NCBI GenBank assembly: GCA_030431975.1
Contig: JAUIHP010000011.1
Span: 124,001-188,000, forward strand
Length of the DNA: 64,000 nucleotides
Direction: 5' to 3'
Source: a bacterium
GTDB taxonomy: Bacteria; Eisenbacteria; RBG-16-71-46; CAIMUX01
Below the pieces are notes generated by a model, which did not search any database, was not told the origin of the DNA, and saw only the letters and a program-made list of their open reading frames with translations. Below, one piece after another: positions 32,190 through 39,713 of this stretch. Position 1 is the stretch's first letter, and each line of letters opens with the position of its first letter. A program made the translations under genes and the position numbers.

Positions 32190-34850
32190 CTACCACCCGA
32201 AGCCCGCAGGCATCTCGTGGCAATCGCAGGAACCGCCCGCAGGGCCGAATGCGGAGGGGCGAGCTTCGAACGCATTGGGGTTGCCGATCGAGTTGCCAAT
32301 CGGACTGCCCGGCGGCGGCGTCACCGGAGTCGGAGATGTTGCCACAGCGTGCGGCCGTTCAAGGAAACGCTCAACGTCGTCGCGAACCCGGTCCGCATGC
32401 GCCTTCATCTGCGGATCCGCTCCCCGATTGCGCTCTGACTCGCTGACAATGTACCGAAGGGCCTCGTCCGCGAGGGCCCGCACGGTCGGTTCGGCCCGAC
32501 CATCACCGGAAAGGCCGGTCAGTCCATCGACGACAGCATCCCTCAACGTTCGAACGAGCCCGCGGGAGTAGGGATCCTTCGGGATGTCCTCTTCCCATGC
32601 GAACGCGACGAGTCGCGCCACGACGTCTCGGAAACCCGGCAGGTCCGGATGGATCAAGGTCTGCTGTTCCAACCGTGCCGCACGTTCCCGTTGCAGCAGT
32701 GACGTCACGACCTGGTCACAAACAACGCGTGCGGAGGCCAACGGATCGAGGTACTTGCCCGTGTTCCGCGGGAATCGCTCACGAGAGTCGAAGTATCCGT
32801 AGGGATGCGGCGGGATCTCGGTGAGGAGTTGATCCGGCATGCGGAGCGCTTCCGGCCTTAGCACATCCAACAAAGCATTGAGCGCATCCATCTGCCGATC
32901 CCGACGAACGGGGCGACGTCCGGAACGCGCCTCGCCCGACAGCTCGTACTCATAGAAGGCTCCCCCGACGGACTTGACCGCGGCATCGATCTGGAAACGG
33001 TGCAGCAGATAGATCGGAACGAGGATCTCTTCGAGAAGAGCCGTCGGCTGATCCGCGGACAAGCTGGACGTGTCGAAACGGTCCAGGGCCAACGCCCGAA
33101 CGTCCATGATTTCTTCGAGTGCCGCGATCGGGTCGTTGCCGTTGTCCCAAAGCGCCGCGTTGGGATGACCAGCGCCGGAACCGCGGGCGTCGGCGTCGCT
33201 CATGTACTCCAGACCGGCCGCGCGCGCTTCATCCGCGATGCGCTTTAGCTCTGCACCTTCGTCAGCGCCTTCTGCGAACTGACTGTAGGCGAACCGCGTG
33301 GTGAACTTGTCCCATTCGCCAATACCAACGTCGTAGGCGTCCGTCGCGTCCAGCTCTCCGTCTTTCAGGCGGATCCACGGCGCCGGGTAGTCCATGACCG
33401 ACGCGCGACCGTTGGTGCTGGCCGCAAAGTTGTGGGCGAAACCGAGCGTATGTCCCACTTCGTGCGCCGAAAGTTGCCGGATACGGGCCAGCGCCAGTTC
33501 GACGGTCTGCGGCCCGCGGCCAAAGAGGCCTTCGAAAATGAGACGATCCTGACGGACGCGAAGAGAACCCAACGAAACCTTGGCTTTGAGGATCTCACCG
33601 GTACGCGGATCGATGACCTGGGATCCGTAGGACCAGCCTCTCGTTGAGCGATGCACCCATTGAATGACGTTGTACCGAATGTCGAGGGGATCGGCGTCTT
33701 CAGGAAGAACTTCCACACGGAATGCATTTTCGAATCCCGCCGCCTCGAACGCTTCGTTCCACCAACTGGCGCCCTCGACGAGGGCAGATCGCACCGGCTC
33801 GGGAGCTCCCGGGTCGACGTAGTAAACGATCGGCTCGATGACCGGCGAGGACGGCGCCGTCGGATCCGTCTTTTCCAGCCTGTGTCTTTGAATCCACCGC
33901 TGCGTAAGCGGACGATCGAGTTCGCTCGCGTAGTCGTGAAACGCAATGTGGAAGCCGCCGATGCGGGGATCAAAGGCGCGCGGTTCGTATCCGTCCGGCG
34001 GAAGCTGCACGAAGGAATGGCGCACCCGCAGAGTCACCGAAGTTGGGTCCGGCGCCGTCTCTCGAACGTAGCGCCCCGGATCGGATCCCCCGAACGTCAG
34101 CTCGACAGAGATCTCGGTGTTCTGAGGGAATGCCTTGGTTCGCGGCCGGTAGACGTAGGACCGGTCTTTGTCCAACTGGAAGCTTCCCTGGTCGGCATCC
34201 TTCAGCGAGCCCGCGACATCGTGAACGTCGCGAAAGAGAAACGAAGACGCATCAACCAAAAGGCGGCCGTTCTCTTCTGCTGCAATCTCTCCAGCCCACA
34301 GTACCGATCGGGCAAACGATTCTTCGACGGCAACCCGCTCGGCGGCGTCCTCGGAAAGCGCTCGATAGTCCTGGTTCGGTTCGACCAGAAGCACCTTCGG
34401 CCCGACCCTTTCGAAACGGACGATGCGTTCGGCTCCCAGCTGTCCGCGATCGAGTCCTACCGGATTTGATCCGAGGCCGGTTTCGAGAACGTCGAAGTAG
34501 ATGAACTCTTCGCCGAGGCGAGTGATCTCGAACCAGATCTTGCCGGAGGTTTCTTCCCAGAAGAATGGAAGAAAGCCGTCGCTACGTTCCATCTTTGCCG
34601 TGCGTTCGGCGAAAGACTCCTTGTCGGCTGCAGACGCGGCGGAAGCGAACACGGCGGCGTGGATCAGGAAGGTGGCGGCAAGTGCGAGAGAGATGCGCGC
34701 AAGCGAGATGCGCGCAAGCGAGATCCGCGCGCGGGAGATGCGCGCGAGCGAGATGCGCGCAAAGGAGATGCGCGTGAAGTTGGTCTCCGAAGCAGAATCC
34801 GAGCAGGTGTCGTCCGTGAACGGCAGAACTTGTATTGCATGATTAGACAT
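32190..34850 (-). CDS. Secreted zinc metalloprotease (DUF5117/DUF4953 type)
   Basis: 886 residues. The zinc site HEVGHTLGFAHN (His463, His467, His473) is complete, with SVMDYPAP further on as the Met-turn region; this is the order in the DUF5117-DUF4953 family of metzincin-like proteases. The N-terminal half contains FLPFFWEETSGKIWFEI and YFDVLETGLGSNPVGLDRGQ, typical of that family. The N-terminus is unusual: residues 1-23 resemble the start of the RNase HI encoded at 39178-39630, followed by six RIS-x-A repeats and then a signal-like hydrophobic run (LALAATFLIHAAVFASAASA). There is no other in-frame start before the signal. The C-terminus is Pro-rich with a CDCH motif. Probably acts outside the cytoplasm. 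Confidence 0.88.
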   Translation of the reverse strand: MSNHAIQVLPFTDDTCSDSASETNFTRISFARISLARISRARISLARISLARISLALAATFLIHAAVFASAASAADKESFAERTAKMERSDGFLPFFWEETSGKIWFEITRLGEEFIYFDVLETGLGSNPVGLDRGQLGAERIVRFERVGPKVLLVEPNQDYRALSEDAAERVAVEESFARSVLWAGEIAAEENGRLLVDASSFLFRDVHDVAGSLKDADQGSFQLDKDRSYVYRPRTKAFPQNTEISVELTFGGSDPGRYVRETAPDPTSVTLRVRHSFVQLPPDGYEPRAFDPRIGGFHIAFHDYASELDRPLTQRWIQRHRLEKTDPTAPSSPVIEPIVYYVDPGAPEPVRSALVEGASWWNEAFEAAGFENAFRVEVLPEDADPLDIRYNVIQWVHRSTRGWSYGSQVIDPRTGEILKAKVSLGSLRVRQDRLIFEGLFGRGPQTVELALARIRQLSAHEVGHTLGFAHNFAASTNGRASVMDYPAPWIRLKDGELDATDAYDVGIGEWDKFTTRFAYSQFAEGADEGAELKRIADEARAAGLEYMSDADARGSGAGHPNAALWDNGNDPIAALEEIMDVRALALDRFDTSSLSADQPTALLEEILVPIYLLHRFQIDAAVKSVGGAFYEYELSGEARSGRRPVRRDRQMDALNALLDVLRPEALRMPDQLLTEIPPHPYGYFDSRERFPRNTGKYLDPLASARVVCDQVVTSLLQRERAARLEQQTLIHPDLPGFRDVVARLVAFAWEEDIPKDPYSRGLVRTLRDAVVDGLTGLSGDGRAEPTVRALADEALRYIVSESERNRGADPQMKAHADRVRDDVERFLERPHAVATSPTPVTPPPGSPIGNSIGNPNAFEARPSAFGPAGGSCDCHEMPAGFGW
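34684..34773. repeat. 15 bp tandem repeat, six units
   Basis: Six consecutive 15 bp units (consensus GCAAGCGAGATGCGC on the plus strand) in the 5' part of the metalloprotease gene. They encode Ala-Arg-Ile-Ser-Leu type pentapeptides, an Arg-rich stretch placed directly before the signal-peptide core. Confidence 0.95.
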
Positions 34851-34885
34851 GGCGCGAGCCTAGCCCGAACTATTCGTGAAGGCTA
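34801..34885 (-). promoter_or_regulatory. Copy of the rnhA 5' region and start codon block
   Basis: This segment aligns with 39581-39666: about three quarters of positions match over the coding part and nearly all over the non-coding part (shared AGCCTAGCCCGAAC and TGAAGG..CTACTGC). It includes the first codons of both genes: MSNHAIQVLPFTD here, MSENATQVLLFTD in rnhA. It therefore carries the upstream region, start codon and start of coding sequence of an RNase HI gene placed in front of a metalloprotease. Confidence 0.8.
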
Positions 34886-34907
34886 CTGCAGGGATAGCCT
34901 TCACGAA
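34873..34907 (-). terminator. Hairpin after the Cys-rich repeat gene
   Basis: Perfect 13 bp inverted repeat (TTCGTGAAGGCTA / TAGCCTTCACGAA, 9-base loop) 17 bases past the stop of the minus gene ending at 34924 and immediately before the metalloprotease start. No T-run. It overlaps the duplicated rnhA-like upstream block. Confidence 0.6.
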
Positions 34908-34923
34908 CAGATGCCGGCTCACA

Positions 34924-37890
34924 TCACCGTGCCAGGACGACTCGCTGTCTCATTCGCGACTGCCCAACCGTCGCCTCCAGGAAATAGACGCCACTCGCAA
35001 AGCCGTCACGGCTCCCGAGCTGGAACTCCAGCGAATGGGTACCCGCCGCCAGAATTCGAGACTCCGTCGGCCCTACCTGTGTTCCGTCGACGGAGTACCA
35101 ACGAAGATCGACCGAGGCAGATTCGGGCAGCCCCAACCGAATGAGTACCGAACCGACGGTCGGGTTGGGATAGGGAGAGGCAAGCGTGATCCTGGTCGGG
35201 ATCGGCAAATCATCCGGCGTGCCAACGGGCGCGCACGGATTCGGCTCACAGCTGATGCCGGTGCCCTGGAAGATTCCACCGGACTCCGTGCAATCCTGCG
35301 GGAGTCGGACTTCACAAGTCTCGGATCCCAAACAGCAAGCCCCGGAGCCCGGCACGGGGACCGGACAGGGAGCGCTACCGCTGGTGAAGAACCCGAAGGA
35401 GCCGAGTTCCGTGATCGGGTCCGCGAGGGACGGAACCGAATCGTCAAAGAAGAACGCGCCCTGAGTCGGATGGGGAACGAGCGAGAACTCTCCCGCCTGA
35501 TCGACGGACCCTCGGGCAGCGAACCAGTAGACGGGAACCAGCAACTCGGTCCGCGCTTCGTTCCAGGCCAGGTTGACGCCCGATCCGGATTCGAGCGGCC
35601 AACCGGACGATCCGACTTCGAAGTCGGCGCAGGAACCCCATCCTTCGACAAAGACATCTTCGCCTTGGCTGACACCGAAGGTAATGCCGGCCATCCGAGG
35701 CGAACTCGCCGGACTGAAGGCCGCGAGGACGTGGAGAACCTGCGTATCTGAGACGAAGGTCTCCGTCGTCGCCTGATCGCATTCAACGATCGCCGGGGCC
35801 TCGCAGTAGGTCGAGCCTTGCGAGTAGACGACGCCGGGGTCCGCATGAACGATCAGCGTGCCGCCGCCGTTGATGCCTCCGTCCGCGCACCCCGCTGCTG
35901 CGCAGTCCGTGTCACCGAGGTGGGTTCCCCCTTGCGCTTCGCAGTCCGCCGGCAAGAGCTCAACACAACCGAATCCGGGGATGCAGCATGCGCCGGCAAC
36001 GCACGGAGCCGGATCGCAACCGATCCCATACTCGAGCGAAACCCCGCCGTCGTTTTCGCAACCGAACAGTGTTTGAACCGAGCATTGGTCGCCGATACAA
36101 CACGCCGTGAAGCAGAGGTTGTACGGATCGCACGACTGCGAATCCCCGAAGTAGAACCCACCGGCGGCGGTGCAGTCCCCCTCAGGCAGGATCCGGCAGT
36201 TTCCGAAGTCGTCGATGCAACAGGCACCGAGCGGCTGCGGGCAGGATCCGTCACACACGGTGCCGAAGCCGAGAAAGAACCCCTCACTGTCGCACCGATT
36301 CGGGTATGAGCCGATCTCGCAGCTTCCGTTGACGAGACAGCAAGCGCCCTTGCACGGATCGGGAGAACAGCCGACATCCGGAAGAAACGTCTCATCATTT
36401 CCGGTGCACTCATCGGACGAGCTGATCGTGCATCGTCCGCGGTCCGAGCAGCAGGCACCGACATCGGACGGGCAGGGATTCGGGTCGCACTCCTCACCTT
36501 GCCCGAGGAAAAGGTCTTCGCACTCACCGACGATGCGAATCAAGCAGGTTTCATCCGGGAGGCAGCAGGGGCCACGGCAGGGAAGAGGTTCGCAGAACTC
36601 ACCTGGGTAGAAGAAGTGATTCGGACTCGTACAGTCCTCTGCGGTTTCGATGGTGCAGTTGCCCGTAGCGCTGCAGCAGGCGCCGATCTCTTCGGGACAT
36701 GGGTCCGGGGAGCAAGTCGTCCCCGCACCGAGGAAAATGCTGAAACACTCGGCCTCGAGGGTGATCTCGCAGGTCCCAAGTGGATCGCAACAGGCACCGA
36801 ACGCGCCAGCACACGGATTCGGTTCACAGAGACTCATCGAACCGAGGAAGTCGCCGTCGCAGACGAATTCGTAGGCCAACGTACAGCTTCCGTCGGTGAG
36901 ACAGCACGCGCCAAGACAGGAGTCATCGCAACCGGTTCCATCTCCAAAGTAGGTCGGATTGAACGCCCCGTAGGTACCGAAACACGTGGTTTCGGTTGCC
37001 AACAAGCAGAGACCGACATCAAGACAGCAACCGCCGAACGGCTCCCGGCACGGGTTCGGATCGCAGGCGGTTGCGGACGAGTCGAAGACACCTCCGGACA
37101 CGGAACAATCGGTTGCGGTGGTGAGTGAACAGCTTCCATCCGTAGCGCAGCAGGCTCGGGTCGCACTGCACGGGTCCGGATCGCAGCTTGTGTCGTCGCC
37201 AAGGTAGGCGCCGCCGGAAGCGAAGCAGCGGCTTACGTCGGTCAGGTCACAGGATCCATCCGCGCGGCAGCAGGCTCCCTGATTGAGGTCGTCGACGCAC
37301 GGAACGTAGCCGTCCTGGGCAAAACCGAAGCTACCCAGATCTGCGATGAGGTCTACGACTGGAGGGTCGCTGTCGTCCAGGAACACCGCGCCAAGATCCG
37401 GATGTTCGATGAGGTCGAGGCTCCTGGGATTGCCGTAGTAGTTGTAGGCCGCCACGAACATGAGAGCGGTGTTCAGGCTCTCCGCCGGATTGGAGAACCG
37501 GATCTCGACGCCACTCCCGGGAGCCGGCCACTCCGGATCGCCGAACCACTCCGTCGGCCCGCAGTTGGAGTAAGCGCTGAGGAAGACTTCGTGGTCGTCG
37601 TAGTCGAGACCGAACGCGACATCGGCAACCCGCGGCGACGCTCCCGCTGGGAAGCCCGCGATTACGTGAAGCAATACTGTTTCGAAACTGTCTTCGCGAC
37701 TGTCGACGTCCTCACAGCTGTCGGGGAGGGGAAAGTCGCAAGGGTCGCACTGAGTGCAGCTCCAGTAGTCGACGTCGTGAAGAATGAGGACACCGCCGGC
37801 GTTTGGGCCGGCAGTCGAGGTCGCGGGTAGCAGGAAGACTGAGAAAAGCACGAACGACATGGCGAGAGCCAGACGGAATGGGAAGAACAT
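34924..37890 (-). CDS. Secreted Cys-rich repeat protein with sorting domain
   Basis: 988 residues from the ATG at 37890 (AGGA 8 bases upstream; ATG 37905 and TTG 37926 also in frame). A signal peptide is present (MFFPFRLALAMSFVLFSVFL, then PATSTAG). Residues about 30-200 form a domain starting GGVLILHDVDYW and ending DLGSFGFAQDG; a homologue of it recurs near 670-845 (GGTLIVHADPG ... ELGSFGFFTSG). Between them lie twelve Cys-rich GACC-x-DGSC units and after the second domain one more. The C-terminus (SPYPNPTVGS, GVYFLEATVGQSRMRQRVVL) is a type-A sorting domain. Exported and probably surface-bound. The Cys repeats here are more diverged than in the giant protein at 12899. Confidence 0.87.
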   Translation of the reverse strand: MFFPFRLALAMSFVLFSVFLLPATSTAGPNAGGVLILHDVDYWSCTQCDPCDFPLPDSCEDVDSREDSFETVLLHVIAGFPAGASPRVADVAFGLDYDDHEVFLSAYSNCGPTEWFGDPEWPAPGSGVEIRFSNPAESLNTALMFVAAYNYYGNPRSLDLIEHPDLGAVFLDDSDPPVVDLIADLGSFGFAQDGYVPCVDDLNQGACCRADGSCDLTDVSRCFASGGAYLGDDTSCDPDPCSATRACCATDGSCSLTTATDCSVSGGVFDSSATACDPNPCREPFGGCCLDVGLCLLATETTCFGTYGAFNPTYFGDGTGCDDSCLGACCLTDGSCTLAYEFVCDGDFLGSMSLCEPNPCAGAFGACCDPLGTCEITLEAECFSIFLGAGTTCSPDPCPEEIGACCSATGNCTIETAEDCTSPNHFFYPGEFCEPLPCRGPCCLPDETCLIRIVGECEDLFLGQGEECDPNPCPSDVGACCSDRGRCTISSSDECTGNDETFLPDVGCSPDPCKGACCLVNGSCEIGSYPNRCDSEGFFLGFGTVCDGSCPQPLGACCIDDFGNCRILPEGDCTAAGGFYFGDSQSCDPYNLCFTACCIGDQCSVQTLFGCENDGGVSLEYGIGCDPAPCVAGACCIPGFGCVELLPADCEAQGGTHLGDTDCAAAGCADGGINGGGTLIVHADPGVVYSQGSTYCEAPAIVECDQATTETFVSDTQVLHVLAAFSPASSPRMAGITFGVSQGEDVFVEGWGSCADFEVGSSGWPLESGSGVNLAWNEARTELLVPVYWFAARGSVDQAGEFSLVPHPTQGAFFFDDSVPSLADPITELGSFGFFTSGSAPCPVPVPGSGACCLGSETCEVRLPQDCTESGGIFQGTGISCEPNPCAPVGTPDDLPIPTRITLASPYPNPTVGSVLIRLGLPESASVDLRWYSVDGTQVGPTESRILAAGTHSLEFQLGSRDGFASGVYFLEATVGQSRMRQRVVLAR

Positions 37891-38054
37891 GCGGTGTGTC
37901 CTCATTGATTGCCTGTTGCGTGCCAAGTGTACCGTCTTGGGCAGAACTTAAGCCAGCATGACGCGTCACCGGCAGGGGGCTGCGAGTCCCGGATCCAGAA
38001 AACACGGTTTCCGTTTGTCTTTCGGGGAATGGCGATCTCGTGTAACTTGTACAC

Positions 38055-38250
38055 ATGGTCGCATCGAGAGTCCGGGTCGTCCTGATTGCGGCGGTCCTTG
38101 CCAGTGTTCTTTCCTCAGGATCTTGTTCCCGGACTCCCCGGGTCGGGCGAACATCTCGAGATCGCGGACCACGAGTTCGGGAACTTCTACTACAGGGTCC
38201 GATCGGCTGACACCCTTCTCTGCGAAGTCATCGAAAGCGGCCCGACGTGA
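38055..38250 (+). pseudogene. Frameshifted small lipoprotein remnant
   Basis: An ATG at 38055 opens MVASRVRVVLIAAVLASVLS followed by SGSC, a lipoprotein-like signal. Around 38120-38150 the coding character moves to the +1 frame, which reads EHLEIADHEFGNFYYRVRSA and continues DTLLCEVIESGPT to a TGA at 38248-38250 with strong G/C third positions. The two halves make sense only if joined by a frameshift, so this is a broken gene, a programmed shift or a sequencing error. The other bases between 37891 and 38282 hold nothing I can name. Confidence 0.4.
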
Positions 38251-38282
38251 ACCCGTGGCCTTGAGCTCTCAGAGAAACATTC

Positions 38283-38594
38283 TTATCCAAGAAGGCCCGG
38301 AACATCCCGGGCGCTATGGACTACTCGGACGACCACAATGGCACTTGGTTTCGCTTGGTAGAAGATCACGTAGCGAGTGAAGTCCGGAACCGGCCACATC
38401 CTGAGGCCGGCCAGCCGAGTCTGGGCGAAAGTCCGCTCGACTCCGATGTTCGGATGATCCGCCAATCGATCGACCGCGCGATGCACCGCCTCGTGCAGTC
38501 TTAGTGCGGCATCTAGATTGTCGTGGGCGATGTGCTCGACGTGTTCAGCGAGGTCTTGATCGGCTCGAGGCAGGAATACTACGCGGAGAGTCAC
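38283..38594 (-). CDS. parE: ParE/RelE-family toxin
   Basis: 103 residues starting with GTG that overlaps the antitoxin stop (GTGA). The fold pattern fits ParE/RelE toxins: LPRADQDLAEHVEHIAHDNLDAA helix pair, RLADHPNIGVERT loop, GLRMWPVPDFTRYVIFYQ strands and VVVRVVHSARDV at the C-terminus. ParE toxins of this group usually inhibit DNA gyrase, RelE types cleave mRNA; ParE is favoured by the RxxPVxxFxRYVIFY-like strand and the ParD-like partner. Confidence 0.88.
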   Translation of the reverse strand: MTLRVVFLPRADQDLAEHVEHIAHDNLDAALRLHEAVHRAVDRLADHPNIGVERTFAQTRLAGLRMWPVPDFTRYVIFYQAKPSAIVVVRVVHSARDVPGLLG

Positions 38595-38854
38595 GCGTGC
38601 TTTTTGCGCGGCCGGAATCGTTCGATCAATTCCTTTCGCTTTCGTTCCCAGTATTCCGGTGTGATTTCAATCCCGTCTCCACTCTCCAAACCCTCCAACA
38701 GCATCTCTTCCAGACGTGATTCGGCACGGGCGCGCTGGTCCCGCCGGACCAGTTCCCGGAAGTACTCACTCGTGGTTTGGTAGCCGTGGCTCTTTACCAC
38801 TTCTTCCACCCAGTCCCGCATGTCATCGGGAACGGAAATGTTTATGGTTGCCAC
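38591..38854 (-). CDS. parD: ParD-like ribbon-helix-helix antitoxin
   Basis: 87 residues, GTG start with GGAG nine bases upstream. The N-terminus ATINISVPDDMRDWVEEVV followed by GYQTTSEYFRELVRRD is the ribbon-helix-helix DNA-binding fold; the acidic/basic C-terminal tail (EEMLLEGLESGDGIEITPEY) would wrap the toxin. Binds the toxin and represses its own operon through the palindrome upstream. First gene of a two-gene operon. Confidence 0.9.
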   Translation of the reverse strand: MATINISVPDDMRDWVEEVVKSHGYQTTSEYFRELVRRDQRARAESRLEEMLLEGLESGDGIEITPEYWERKRKELIERFRPRKKHA

Positions 38855-38883
38855 GATGGATCGCTCCTTCCTTCATTCAATTA

Positions 38884-38916
38884 AAGGTAGCGATATTGGC
38901 AAATATTGTCAATATC
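38884..38916 (-). promoter_or_regulatory. parDE promoter with overlapping operator
   Basis: On the minus strand a perfect -35 TTGACA (38907-38912), a 17-base spacer and TACCTT as -10 (38884-38889). A near-perfect AT-rich palindrome with arms GATATTGGCAA and TTGTCAATATC (10 of 11 pairs) covers 38892-38916 and overlaps the -35 box, as expected for an autoregulated RHH antitoxin. Confidence 0.7.
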
Positions 38917-39005
38917 TGACAGGTGGATGAGTGGCCTGATACTCGCGGCTTCTCGAGGTGGGGGACGACCGCTTCCGGCACCGTTGGGAGGAGATCCCGG
39001 AATTC

Positions 39006-39042
39006 CCGTACAAATCGGCAGTCACTTTGCGGATTTGTACGG
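39006..39042. repeat. 11 bp inverted repeat downstream of rnhA
   Basis: CCGTACAAATC and GATTTGTACGG form a perfect 11 bp inverted repeat with a 15-base loop, in the 260-base non-coding stretch between parD and rnhA. It lies 136 bases after the rnhA stop. It could be a terminator hairpin or a protein-binding site. Nothing else is recognisable in 38921-39177. Confidence 0.55.
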
Positions 39043-39177
39043 ATTCGGCGAGGGGCGGGGCATGGTCAAACTGGCAGCCGTCAGACCTTCTTGGGTTCAT
39101 CCTAGGGTCATCGATAGGCGTGAGCTCGCACTGAACCGCCATGTGCAGCCGGGGATGGAGGACCTCCCCGTAAATGT

Positions 39178-39630
39178 TCAAAGGTACTTCTGGTACGCAT
39201 CCACCGCGAGTTCATCAACCCGCTCGTTCTCCGGATGCCCCGCATGTCCCCGAACCCACTCGAACGTCACATCATGCCGCTCCGTCAACTCGAGCAGCTC
39301 CAACCAGAGATCTTTGTTCTTCACCGGCTTCTTGTTCGCCGTCTTCCAATTGTTGCGCATCCAGCCGTGGATCCACTCGTTCATCCCTTTGATGGCGTAG
39401 TTGGAATCGCTGAAGACGTGCACCTTCGAAGGCTTGGTCAAAGCTTTCAATCCCTCGATGATGGCGAGCATTTCCATGCGATTGTTCGTGGTCTCCGGAT
39501 CGGATCCGGTCAGCTCGCGCTCTTTGCCCGTGGACGGATTCTTGAGCAGCGCGGCCCAACCGCCGGGGCCGGGATTGCCGGAGCAGGCTCCGTCTGTGAA
39601 GAGGAGCACCTGAGTTGCATTTTCTGACAT
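39178..39630 (-). CDS. rnhA: Ribonuclease HI
   Basis: 150 residues, the usual length. Degrades the RNA strand of RNA-DNA hybrids. Catalytic residues are all present: Asp13 (FTDGACSGNPGPGG), Glu53 (NNRMEML), Asp75 (FSDSNYA), His129 (WVRGHAGHPENE) and Asp139 (RVDELA). Includes the basic handle region (WMRNNWKTANKKPVKNKDLW). Its upstream region and first codons are closely matched by those of the metalloprotease gene at 34850. Confidence 0.97.
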   Translation of the reverse strand: MSENATQVLLFTDGACSGNPGPGGWAALLKNPSTGKERELTGSDPETTNNRMEMLAIIEGLKALTKPSKVHVFSDSNYAIKGMNEWIHGWMRNNWKTANKKPVKNKDLWLELLELTERHDVTFEWVRGHAGHPENERVDELAVDAYQKYL

Positions 39631-39640
39631 GGGCTGGAGC

Positions 39641-39713
39641 CTAGCCCGAACGATTCATGAAGGTCTACTGCGATGACGAATCTGCCCACTTCATGAAACA
39701 GTTCGGGCCTAGC
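39641..39713 (-). terminator. Long imperfect hairpin between GT-C gene and rnhA
   Basis: Nested inverted repeats: CTAGCCCGAAC / GTTCGGGCCTAG outside (one bulge) and TTCATGAAG / CTTCATGAA inside (39654-39662 and 39689-39697). It overlaps the stop of the minus gene ending at 39709 and precedes rnhA. Likely the upstream gene's terminator and part of the block copied to 34801-34907. Confidence 0.55.
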
